Below are positions 1 through 5,695 of a stretch of DNA of 6,344 nt, piece by piece (position 1 is the stretch's first letter; each line of letters begins with the position of its first letter). The DNA is from Bacillota bacterium. GTDB lineage: Bacteria > Bacillota_B > Desulfitobacteriia > Desulfitobacteriales > Desulfitobacteriaceae. The stretch spans positions 1 to 6,344 of the forward strand of contig JAJYAS010000217.1 of NCBI GenBank assembly GCA_021779415.1, in the 5' to 3' direction. The notes below the pieces were generated by a model. That model did not search any database, was not told where the DNA came from, and was given only the letters and a program-made list of their open reading frames with translations. Both the position numbers and the translations under genes were made by a program.

Positions 1-99
1 TTAGTCATTGACTATGTCTCAAAGAGAGGCTTCACCAAAGGTTGTATGGAGTTAAATGACCTCGGACCGTTGCCTGACAAAAAAGAAAAGGGGAAATGA
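1..99 (+). CDS. C-terminal end of an unidentified upstream gene (partial)
   Basis: Frame 1 is open from the left edge to a TGA at 97-99 and gives about 32 residues, starting LVIDYVSKRGF and ending in a lysine-rich PDKKEKGK tail. The other two forward frames hit stops within the first nine bases, so this is the only candidate. Its TGA overlaps the first ATG of the next gene as ATGA, the same junction type as between the next two genes, which supports it being a real member of the operon. In related phage modules the gene before DUF2815 is often a DUF2800 (Cas4-like nuclease) protein, but this tail does not look like the DUF2800 ends I know. I therefore assign no function. Confidence 0.55.
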   Translation, partial: LVIDYVSKRGFTKGCMELNDLGPLPDKKEKGK

Positions 100-650
100 A
101 ACGAATGGAAAACAAAGTGACGAAAGTAGTTACAGGAAAAGTGAGATTCTCATATGCTCATGTCTGGAAACCAAAAAGCATCAACGGCGGGGACGAAAAA
201 TACTCCGTCAGTCTCATCATCTCCAAGTCGGATAAAGAGACCATCGCCAAAATCAATGCAGCCATCGAAGCCGCCAAGAAAGAAGGCCTTTCTAAGTTTG
301 GCGGCAAGATACCAGCAAACCTCAAGCTCCCACTTCGCGACGGCGACATTGATCGAGACGATGATGAAAACTATGAGAACTGCTATTTTATCAATGCCAA
401 CAGCGCTACAGCACCTGGAATTGTGGACCGATATGCTAAAGCGATACTGGATAGCACGGAAGTTTACAGTGGTTGTTATGGCCGGGCCAGCATCACGTTC
501 TATGCCTTTAATACGAATGGCAACAAAGGCATAGCTTGTGGCTTGCAGAACCTGCAAAAACTAGCCGACGGAGAACCCCTTGGAGGACGTAGCAGAGCAG
601 AGGACGATTTTGAGTCCTATGATGAAGACGATGACGATTTTCTAGGATGA
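96..650 (+). CDS. DUF2815-family phage ssDNA-binding protein
   Basis: This 184-residue protein matches the phage DUF2815 family along its whole length. The recognisable segments are VVTGKVRFSYAHVW near the N-terminus, NGGDEKYSVSLII (30-42), KIPANLKLPLRDGD (71-84), CYFINANS (96-103), VYSGCYGRASITFYAFNTNGNKGIACGL (123-150) and EPLGGRSRAEDDF (160-172). The family is annotated as ssDNA-binding and thought to have an OB-like fold. The last 16 residues are almost all Asp/Glu and end DDDDDFLG, resembling the acidic partner-binding tails of SSB and T7 gp2.5. It probably coats ssDNA at the phage replication fork and contacts the polymerase encoded immediately downstream, with which it shares an ATGA overlap. 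Start choice: ATG at 96 gives an ATGA coupling with the upstream gene; ATG at 105 (MENKVTK, 181 residues) is better spaced from the AGGGG at 89-93 and is a real alternative. Confidence 0.93.
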   Translation: MKRMENKVTKVVTGKVRFSYAHVWKPKSINGGDEKYSVSLIISKSDKETIAKINAAIEAAKKEGLSKFGGKIPANLKLPLRDGDIDRDDDENYENCYFINANSATAPGIVDRYAKAILDSTEVYSGCYGRASITFYAFNTNGNKGIACGLQNLQKLADGEPLGGRSRAEDDFESYDEDDDDFLG

Positions 651-2593
651 GAACGTTGGGCATCGACATTGAAACGTTCTCCAGTGTGGATTTAATCAAA
701 GCGGGGGTGTACGCCTACACCTCTGCTCCCGACTTTGAAATACTGTTATTCGCTTATGCCTTTGACGAAGAACCCGTGCACCTAGTGGATCTGGCGAGTG
801 GTGAAAAGCTAACAGCAGAACTACTTGCAGCCCTCAACGATGATCACATCCTAAAGGCCGCCTTTAACGCTAACTTCGAACGAACATGTTTGTCTGTCTA
901 TCTCAAGCAGCCTTTTTCACCAAAAGCCTGGCGTTGTACAGCCGTCCAGTCGGCCATGTTAGGATTGCCGCTCTATCTCGCCGGAGTCGCTAAGGTTCTA
1001 GGACTTGAAGAACAGAAAATGAGCGAAGGCAAAGCACTCATCCGGTACTTCTCCATCCCCTGTAAGCCCACGAAAGTCAATGTCGGGAGAACTCGCAACC
1101 TACCCGGCCATGCACCTGAGAAATGGGCCACGTTCAAGGACTATTGTAAGCGGGACGTTGAGGTTGAACGAGCCATTCGGGTAAAGATCGCAAATTATCC
1201 TATCTCCAACAATGAACAGGAGCTTTGGATGCTTGATCAGCAGATCAACGATCAAGGAATCTTGGTGGATACCCAGCTTGTCCATAACGCGATCCAGTGT
1301 GATAAACGATACAGAACGGGTCTCTTCGAAGAAGCCAAGGCACTAACCGGACTGGATAATCCCAACAGTGTAGCCCAGCTCAAAGACTGGCTAATAGACA
1401 ATGGGGTTGAGATCGAGAGTTTGTCTAAAAAGGTGGTCAGCGAAATGGCGAGTACCACAAACGGTGAAATCCAAAGGCTACTCCAGCTACGACAAGAAAT
1501 GGCCAAGACCTCTATCAAGAAATACAACGCCATGCAACGAGCCCTCTGTCCTGACAAGCATGTGCGTGGACTTTTGCAGTTTTATGGTGCGAATCGAACG
1601 GGGCGATGGGCCGGTAGGCTCGTGCAAATTCAAAATTTACCACAGAATCACCTTCCGGACTTGGAACTGGCGCGAGGTATCGTGAAGGAGGGAGATTATG
1701 ACTTTCTAGAAATGGTCTACGATAGTGTCCCAAGTGTGCTCTCGGAACTCATCCGAACCGCCTTCATCCCGTCGAAGGGCCATCGATTTATAGTAGCCGA
1801 CTTCTCCGCCATTGAAGCACGCGTGATCGCTTGGCTCGCCGGGGAGAAATGGCGTATGGAGGTCTTTGCGACTCACGGGAAGATCTATGAAGCCTCAGCT
1901 TCGCAGATGTTCAAAGTGCCTTTAGAACGAATCGTTAAGGGAAACCCTGAGTACGAGCTTCGGCAAAAAGGAAAAATAAGTGAATTAGCCTTAGGCTACG
2001 GTGGTAGCGTTGGCGCGTTAACCGCGATGGGAGCGTTAACTATGGGGGTTGCAGACAATGAGTTGAAACCCCTCGTTTTGGCTTGGAGATCCGCGAACCC
2101 AAAAATAACACGCTTCTGGTGGGACGTCGACAAAGCCGCACTTCAGGCGGTGAAGGATCGAACACCACAAGCCGTTGGTAAGGTTAAATTCCAATACACC
2201 AGCGGAATTTTATTTATCACCCTACCTTCGGGTCGGAGGCTATCCTATATCAAACCCAAATTAGAGGTTAACAAATTTGGACGCGAGGGACTCACGTATG
2301 AGGGTGTTGGCGAGAACAAACAGTGGTGTCGCATCGATACCTATGGACCGAAGCTAGTGGAAAATATTGTTCAGGCTACCGCAAGGGATTGTCTGGCTGA
2401 GGCCATGCTCAGGGTCAATAAGTCCGGTTACAAGATTATCATGCACATCCATGATGAAATCATCATCGACGCACCTTTGGGCTTTGGCTCGCTAGAAGAC
2501 GTGTGCAGCATCATGGGACAGCCGATCCCTTGGGCAGAGGGACTTCTGTTAAGTGCCGCAGGATTTGAGACAGACTTTTACAAGAAAGATTAG
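647..2593 (+). CDS. Phage family A DNA polymerase with 3'-5' exonuclease domain
   Basis: This 648-residue replicative polymerase has an N-terminal DEDDy proofreading domain (about 1-185) and a family A polymerase domain (about 290-648). It has no 5'-3' flap exonuclease domain, as is usual for phage versions. Exo I is DIET (D7, E9), Exo II is FNANFE (73-78, with Glu where Asp is classical) and Exo III is YCKRD (Y166, D170). Motif A is VADFSAIEAR with catalytic D385. Motif B is R439-xxx-K443-xxx-L447-xxx-Y451-G. Motif C is MHIHDE, with H602, D603 and E604. All catalytic metal ligands are present, so it should be active. L447 occupies the position of E. coli Pol I F762. The ATG at 647 overlaps the preceding TGA as ATGA. 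The next gene starts 11 nt after the stop. It should extend primers made by the downstream VapE-type protein. Confidence 0.96.
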   Translation: MRTLGIDIETFSSVDLIKAGVYAYTSAPDFEILLFAYAFDEEPVHLVDLASGEKLTAELLAALNDDHILKAAFNANFERTCLSVYLKQPFSPKAWRCTAVQSAMLGLPLYLAGVAKVLGLEEQKMSEGKALIRYFSIPCKPTKVNVGRTRNLPGHAPEKWATFKDYCKRDVEVERAIRVKIANYPISNNEQELWMLDQQINDQGILVDTQLVHNAIQCDKRYRTGLFEEAKALTGLDNPNSVAQLKDWLIDNGVEIESLSKKVVSEMASTTNGEIQRLLQLRQEMAKTSIKKYNAMQRALCPDKHVRGLLQFYGANRTGRWAGRLVQIQNLPQNHLPDLELARGIVKEGDYDFLEMVYDSVPSVLSELIRTAFIPSKGHRFIVADFSAIEARVIAWLAGEKWRMEVFATHGKIYEASASQMFKVPLERIVKGNPEYELRQKGKISELALGYGGSVGALTAMGALTMGVADNELKPLVLAWRSANPKITRFWWDVDKAALQAVKDRTPQAVGKVKFQYTSGILFITLPSGRRLSYIKPKLEVNKFGREGLTYEGVGENKQWCRIDTYGPKLVENIVQATARDCLAEAMLRVNKSGYKIIMHIHDEIIIDAPLGFGSLEDVCSIMGQPIPWAEGLLLSAAGFETDFYKKD

Positions 2594-2597
2594 GAGG
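2591..2597 (+). promoter_or_regulatory. Ribosome binding site TAGGAGG for the small GTG-start gene
   Basis: A strong Shine-Dalgarno core, AGGAGG, overlaps the TAG stop of the polymerase gene. It lies 7 nt before a GTG at 2605 that opens a 51-codon frame. A nearby TTG (2603) is in another frame. This site is the main evidence that the small gene is translated and that it starts with GTG. Confidence 0.75.
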
Positions 2598-2604
2598 CTA
2601 AGTT

Positions 2605-2760
2605 GTGCGGAACAGACAGAAGCAGCGAGAACGTAAAAAGCTCCGTGAGGAAAGCTTAGATATGAGGAACTCCGAGGGCTATCGTGATTTAACGGCACTA
2701 AAAGCAGTCGAAAGGATCAGGATGACGGGGGTTAAAAAAGATGGCTCAATTAAGGCATGA
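2605..2760 (+). CDS. Small basic hypothetical protein (51 aa, GTG start)
   Basis: I do not recognise a function. The frame from GTG 2605 to TGA 2758-2760 encodes 51 residues. The first 16 are mostly Arg, Lys, Gln and Glu (MRNRQKQRERKKLREE), predicted helical and strongly basic. A segment SEGYRDLTALKAVERIR follows, and the C-terminus is KKDGSIKA. It has a strong ribosome binding site overlapping the polymerase stop, fills the whole gap between polymerase and primase/helicase, and overlaps the next gene by 20 nt, so its translation would be coupled to both. Short basic proteins often occupy this position in related phage modules. A nucleic-acid-binding accessory or regulator of the replication proteins is a plausible inference only. 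No membrane segment or cysteine cluster is present. Confidence 0.72.
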   Translation: MRNRQKQRERKKLREESLDMRNSEGYRDLTALKAVERIRMTGVKKDGSIKA

Positions 2761-5098
2761 TGGCTCGTTTAGCATTGCCACTGGAACGTCACGAAAAGAG
2801 AAAAAATGGACGAATCGAGACATGACCTGGTCGGAGTTTTTAGAAAAGGTGAAAACCACTCAAAGAACGTCTGAAACCGTAGCAGACTATCGGAAAATGT
2901 CCAAAGACGAACAGGATGCTCGTAAGGACGTGGGTGGTTTCGTCGGAGGGAAGCTCAAGGACGGCATACGTAAGACCACTCATGTGGAGTATCGTTCATT
3001 AGTCACCCTGGATATGGACTACGCCGATCCGGGTACTTGGGAGGGCATCTTAATATTTGAGGATTATGCTTGCTGCATTTACAGTACGCACAAGCATTCG
3101 CATGAGTCTCCAAGGCTCCGGTTGGTTATCCCCTTATCTAGACCAGTAACGGCTGAAGAGTATGCAGCATTAAGCCGTCGTGTGGCAGAAGATATTGGCC
3201 TTGAATTGTTTGATGATACGACGTATGAACCGGCGAGGCTCATGTACTGGCCCTCAACATCCAGCGATGGTGAGCACGTTTTCGAATTCCAGGATGGGCC
3301 TTGGCTTGACCCGGATGAAGTCCTGGCTCATTACCAAAATTGGAAAGATGCCTCAAGCTGGCCAGTATCCTCTCGGGTTAGCCAACAACATAAGAAATTA
3401 GCGGATAAGCAAGGCAACCCTTTGGAGAAAAAAGGTGTTGTCGGGGCCTTTTGCCGCACGTATTCGATTACCGAAGCACTAGAAAGGTTCCTTACCGATC
3501 GTTATGCACCTTGCGAAGTGGAGGATCGGTACACCTACATCAGCGGCTCGACCTCTGGGGGTTTGGTGCTTTACGACCATGACACGTTTGCTTACTCCCA
3601 CCACGGAACGGATCCCATCAGCGGTCAATTGGTCAACGCCTTTGACCTGGTCCGTGTTCATAAATTTGGTGCTCAGGACGATGGGGTAGCAGAAAGAACT
3701 CCACCCAGCAAGTGGCCCTCTTTTATGGCGATGCAGGAACTGGCGGTCAACGATGGGGCCGTTAAACAGCAGCTGATGTCCGAGAGTATGGCTGCCGCAA
3801 CAGAAGAGTTTAAGGCTGAGGATGACGAGTGGGCTAAACAATTGGAGTACAAAAAAGATGGAACCCTGAAGGCGACCATCGACAACATCCGATTAATCTT
3901 AGACCATGATCCCCAGCTCGTTAAGACCGTGGGCAATAACGTCTTTGCCCATCGAAATGAGCTATTAAGAGATTTACCATGGCGTGGCAGAGATAAAGGC
4001 GCTTTTTGGTCCGATGCGGACGACGCGGCTCTCAGGCATTACTTAGAGCGTGTCTACGATATTAGTCATACCAGCAAAACCATGGACGCGATGTCGGTGA
4101 TTGTCGAGCAGAACCGATTTAATCCTGTGAAGGAATACCTGACCAGCCTCGTATGGGACGGAGTCCAACGACTTGATACCATGTTCATCGACTACTTCTG
4201 TGCTGAGGATAACGAATACACGAGGGCCGTGACCCGAAAGGCCTTCACCGCAGCCGTGGCACGAGTCTTAAACCCAGGCTGCAAGTTTGACTATATGCTC
4301 CTCATGATCGGCAAACAGGGTCTTGGTAAGAGCTATTTTTTAAAGAGGCTCGGCGGTAAATGGTATTCAGACAGCTTGACGACCGTGACCGGAAAGGAAG
4401 CCTACGAACAATTGCAAGGTGTGTGGATCATCGAAATGGGAGAGTTATCAGCCGCCAAGAAAGCTGACATTGATGCGTTGAAGCACTTTATCTCCAAGCA
4501 AGAGGATATCTTTCGCGAAGCCTATGGCCGACGAACGGGTATTTTCCCGAGGCAATGCATCTTCATCGGTACGACCAACGACTACGAGTGTTTGCGGGAT
4601 AAAACTGGGGGCAGACGGTTTTGGCCGATCAACGTCGGAGACGGCAAACAAAGCATCTGGGAGGATTTAAACGTTGACCAGCTTTGGGCCGAAGCGGTCC
4701 AGTCCTATCTTTCTGGGGAGAAATTGTACCTCAGCCCAGAACTTGAGGAATGGGCCAGGAGGATCCAGGCCGAGCACACGGAGGATAGCGACAAGGCAGG
4801 TATCGTGTATGAATACTTGGATATGCTGCTTCCAGACGATTGGGATACCAGGGATTTAAGTGCAAGACGGATGTTCCTAGCTGGGGATTTTACAAGCGGC
4901 GTGGGTACCGTGAAACGCACGAAGGTATGTGCTATCGAAGTGTGGTGTGAGTGTTTCGGTGGCGATCCTAAGCAGCTTTCTAACATTCAGGCTCGTGAGA
5001 TTCGTAGCATATTGGATCACGCTGAGGGCTGGGAAAGGTATAAAGGATTGCTGAGATTTAAGATTTATGGTCATCAAAGACCGTATACAAGGGCGTAA
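2741..5098 (+). CDS. VapE-type primase-helicase (virulence-associated E family, phage form)
   Basis: This 785-residue protein couples a primase-like N-terminus to a P-loop helicase. About residues 85-175 look like a divergent archaeo-eukaryotic primase (prim-pol) core: LVTLDMD with D91 and D93 (DxD, motif I), YSTHKHS with H117 (sxH, motif II), PRLRLVIPLSR (124-134), and FDDTTYEPARLMYWPS (157-172, motif III acidic residue then R166). A middle segment, YDHDTFAYSHHGTDP..NAFDLVRVHKFG (278-310), is typical of phage VapE proteins. The VapE ATPase domain (about 460-680) carries Walker A GKQGLGKS (524-531, K530), a Walker B-like strand VWIIEMGEL (561-569), a sensor-like IGTTN (609-613) and GGRRFWPI (623-630), whose arginines are the likely arginine finger. 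It probably unwinds and primes phage DNA. ATG 2741 is the first start after an in-frame TGA at 2723; its ribosome binding site (GGGGG, 2727-2731) is weak, so coupling to the overlapping small gene is likely. The C-terminus FKIYGHQRPYTRA fits the family. Confidence 0.93.
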   Translation: MAQLRHDGSFSIATGTSRKEKKWTNRDMTWSEFLEKVKTTQRTSETVADYRKMSKDEQDARKDVGGFVGGKLKDGIRKTTHVEYRSLVTLDMDYADPGTWEGILIFEDYACCIYSTHKHSHESPRLRLVIPLSRPVTAEEYAALSRRVAEDIGLELFDDTTYEPARLMYWPSTSSDGEHVFEFQDGPWLDPDEVLAHYQNWKDASSWPVSSRVSQQHKKLADKQGNPLEKKGVVGAFCRTYSITEALERFLTDRYAPCEVEDRYTYISGSTSGGLVLYDHDTFAYSHHGTDPISGQLVNAFDLVRVHKFGAQDDGVAERTPPSKWPSFMAMQELAVNDGAVKQQLMSESMAAATEEFKAEDDEWAKQLEYKKDGTLKATIDNIRLILDHDPQLVKTVGNNVFAHRNELLRDLPWRGRDKGAFWSDADDAALRHYLERVYDISHTSKTMDAMSVIVEQNRFNPVKEYLTSLVWDGVQRLDTMFIDYFCAEDNEYTRAVTRKAFTAAVARVLNPGCKFDYMLLMIGKQGLGKSYFLKRLGGKWYSDSLTTVTGKEAYEQLQGVWIIEMGELSAAKKADIDALKHFISKQEDIFREAYGRRTGIFPRQCIFIGTTNDYECLRDKTGGRRFWPINVGDGKQSIWEDLNVDQLWAEAVQSYLSGEKLYLSPELEEWARRIQAEHTEDSDKAGIVYEYLDMLLPDDWDTRDLSARRMFLAGDFTSGVGTVKRTKVCAIEVWCECFGGDPKQLSNIQAREIRSILDHAEGWERYKGLLRFKIYGHQRPYTRA

Positions 5099-5115
5099 AC
5101 AAAGGGTGTGTTTTT

Positions 5116-5161
5116 GTTAACCTTGTTAACGGGACAGCGTAAACAAGGTTAACAGTTTTTT
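5116..5161 (+). terminator. Hairpin plus T tract, possible intrinsic terminator after the primase-helicase gene
   Basis: The arms 5116-5130 and 5139-5153 pair at 14 of 15 positions, with one A-A mismatch near an 8-nt loop. Six T residues follow at 5156-5161. The position 18 nt after the VapE-type stop suits a terminator. The stem is AT-rich, so strength is uncertain, and the same arms belong to the repeat family described for this region, so the hairpin may be a by-product of two inverted protein-binding sites. Confidence 0.5.
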
Positions 5162-5238
5162 AGAAACATTTTTGTAAATAAAGAAACGGTGTAAACGGTG
5201 TAGACGGAAAAAAGCCTCCGTTACCAGCAACAGTTAAC

Positions 5239-5271
5239 GGTCTGAAGGTAGAAGGGATGCGGGTCTGAAGG
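5239..5271 (+). repeat. Direct repeat GGTCTGAAGG, two copies 23 bp apart
   Basis: Exact 10-bp copies lie at 5239-5248 and 5262-5271, each followed within a base by GTA. The spacing between starts is 23 bp, about two helical turns. They lie between the second and third groups of GTWAAC elements. No function is known to me. Confidence 0.6.
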
Positions 5272-5285
5272 GTAATGGTAACAGT

Positions 5286-5331
5286 GTTAACAATAACTAT
5301 ATATAAGGTATTTATATAAAGGATATAAAGG
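5286..5331. other. AT-rich block with tandem ATATAAAGG 9-mers, candidate unwinding element
   Basis: From 5286 to 5330 the sequence is almost all A and T apart from a few GG pairs. It contains ATATAAGG at 5301-5308, then two perfect adjacent copies of ATATAAAGG at 5314-5322 and 5323-5331. It abuts a 15-bp GTWAAC element on the left and the GCGCGTGA repeats on the right. Such a block could be the DNA-unwinding element of an origin, or supply -10 hexamers for a promoter serving the nuclease and helicase genes. The only -35-like word, TTAACA at 5287, is poorly spaced from good -10 candidates, so I do not call a promoter. Confidence 0.45.
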
Positions 5332-5332
5332 C

Positions 5333-5385
5333 GCGCGTGAATGGGCGCGTGATGCATGTACGCGTTTGCTCATATACGCGCGTGA
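5333..5385 (+). repeat. Three GCGCGTGA repeats in a GC-rich block
   Basis: Exact 8-bp copies lie at 5333-5340, 5345-5352 and 5378-5385. Between them CATGTACGCG (5355-5364) and CATATACGCG (5371-5380) form a second direct repeat, 9 of 10 identical with a 16-bp period. The switch from the AT-rich block to CG-rich sequence is abrupt. All lie upstream of the nuclease gene ribosome binding site and outside any supported gene. Confidence 0.6.
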
Positions 5386-5402
5386 GCGTAAACACTGTTC
5401 AC

Positions 5403-5408
5403 GGAGGT
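5403..5408 (+). promoter_or_regulatory. Ribosome binding site GGAGGT deciding the VRR-NUC start
   Basis: GGAGGT lies 5 nt before ATG 5414. This rules against the longer in-frame start at 5366, which would place 16 unrelated residues over the repeats. The GTWAAC element at 5388-5402 directly abuts this site, so a protein bound there could influence expression of the gene. Confidence 0.8.
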
Positions 5409-5413
5409 ATGGC

Positions 5414-5695
5414 ATGAGAGAAAAGGCAATTGAACAAAAGCTTAGGACTGAAATTAAAGCGAACGGTGGACTGGCGTTAAAGTTCATCTCACCAGGTATG
5501 GTCGGAGTGCCCGATCGGATGGTGATCGTTCCAGGTGGCAGGGTGTATTTCGTAGAGTTGAAAGCTTCGGGCAAACATCTCTCACCTAAACAAGTGAAAC
5601 TAGCAGCAGTCCTTGAGAGGCTTGGGCATAAGGTACGAGTGATTGACAGCATGGAGAAAGTAAAGGAGTTCGTGGATGAGATACACTCCGCATGA
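5414..5695 (+). CDS. VRR-NUC domain nuclease (93 aa)
   Basis: This small stand-alone nuclease of the VRR-NUC branch of the PD-(D/E)xK superfamily spans the whole domain and nothing else. Visible motifs are an N-terminal helix with E7 (REKAIEQKLR), GMVGVPDRMV (28-37) with catalytic D34, VYFVELKA (44-51) with the ExK pair E48 and K50, and LSPKQ (56-60) with Q60. In the family, VRR-NUC modules cut structured or branched DNA (FAN1 in eukaryotes, stand-alone forms in phages). It is encoded just before, and overlaps by 20 nt, a SNF2-type helicase, so a helicase-nuclease pair for fork or recombination intermediates is likely. ATG 5414 is set by a GGAGGT 5 nt upstream. All expected catalytic residues are present. 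Confidence 0.93.
   Translation: MREKAIEQKLRTEIKANGGLALKFISPGMVGVPDRMVIVPGGRVYFVELKASGKHLSPKQVKLAAVLERLGHKVRVIDSMEKVKEFVDEIHSA

Larger units (their letters stand above)
5095..5402. other. Repeat-rich intergenic region, candidate replication origin or operator array
   Basis: This is the only long non-coding stretch in the window. It lies directly behind the primase/helicase gene. From left to right it holds an inverted pair of 15-bp elements with a T tract, a run of 9-bp repeats, a pair of GGTCTGAAGG repeats, a third element, an AT-rich block, a GC-rich block with three GCGCGTGA copies, and a last element just before the ribosome binding site of the nuclease gene. Iterons around an AT-rich unwinding zone next to a replication-initiator gene is the layout of known iteron origins, including those of staphylococcal pathogenicity islands, where the origin lies next to the Rep helicase gene. 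I see no DnaA box of the TTATCCACA type. The origin role is inference; the repeats are directly visible. Confidence 0.45.
5116..5402. repeat. Five 15-bp elements: paired GTWAAC hexamers spaced 9 bp
   Basis: Each copy is two GTTAAC-like hexamers whose starts are exactly 9 bp apart. The copies are 5116-5130 (GTTAAC/GTTAAC), 5139-5153 (GTAAAC/GTTAAC), 5191-5205 (GTAAAC/GTAGAC), 5277-5291 (GGTAAC/GTTAAC) and 5388-5402 (GTAAAC/GTTCAC). Read in the better orientation, most fit GTTAACNNTGTTNAC, with 5116 and 5388 on the plus strand and 5139 and 5277 on the minus strand. That gives two inverted pairs. Single hexamers occur at 5095 (overlapping the VapE stop) and 5233. At 5184-5207 the 9-bp unit AAACGGTGT is repeated in tandem, twice exactly and once degenerate. 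A dimeric or multimeric DNA-binding protein reading both hexamers is the natural inference. Confidence 0.7.

Noticed and set aside
2015..2050. Repeated GCGTTAAC words and the peptide repeat GALTAMGALTMG inside the polymerase gene
   Set aside because: The same GAL-x-AMGAL-x-MG pattern is normal for this polymerase family, so it reflects protein conservation and not an extra iteron site.
2734..2740. AAAAAAG, a classic slippery heptamer, just before the VapE-type start
   Set aside because: Its phase would give a -1 shift from the VapE frame to the small-gene frame, the wrong direction for a fusion; the small gene would need +1.
5068..5142. Possible -1 frame extension of the VapE-type protein (YKGVNKGCVFVNLVNGTA)
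   Set aside because: The annotated end FKIYGHQRPYTRA fits the family, and I see no proper slippery heptamer in the right phase before it.
5204..5240. Small stems ACGGA/TCCGT and CCGTTA/TAACGG
   Set aside because: Arms of only 5 to 6 bp without a T tract; they may be chance in this repeat-rich region.
5275..5316. A 14-codon frame, MVTVLTITIYKVFI, over the AT-rich block
   Set aside because: Too short and too low in complexity to call a gene; it has only a weak GAAGGG upstream.
5287..5320. Promoter with -35 TTAACA (5287-5292) and -10 TATAAA or TATATA downstream
   Set aside because: The spacings to reasonable -10 hexamers are 20 or 22 bp, and the AT-rich block gives many chance matches; transcript mapping would be needed.
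5366..5413. Longer N-terminus for the VRR-NUC protein from ATG 5366
   Set aside because: The extra 16 residues lie over the GC-rich repeats, and the GGAGGT at 5403-5408 clearly serves ATG 5414.
5352..5417. A 21-codon frame (starting MHVRVCSY) whose TGA overlaps the VRR-NUC ATG as ATGA
   Set aside because: There is no good ribosome binding site before it and it is made of repeat sequence; a leader peptide cannot be excluded but is not supported.
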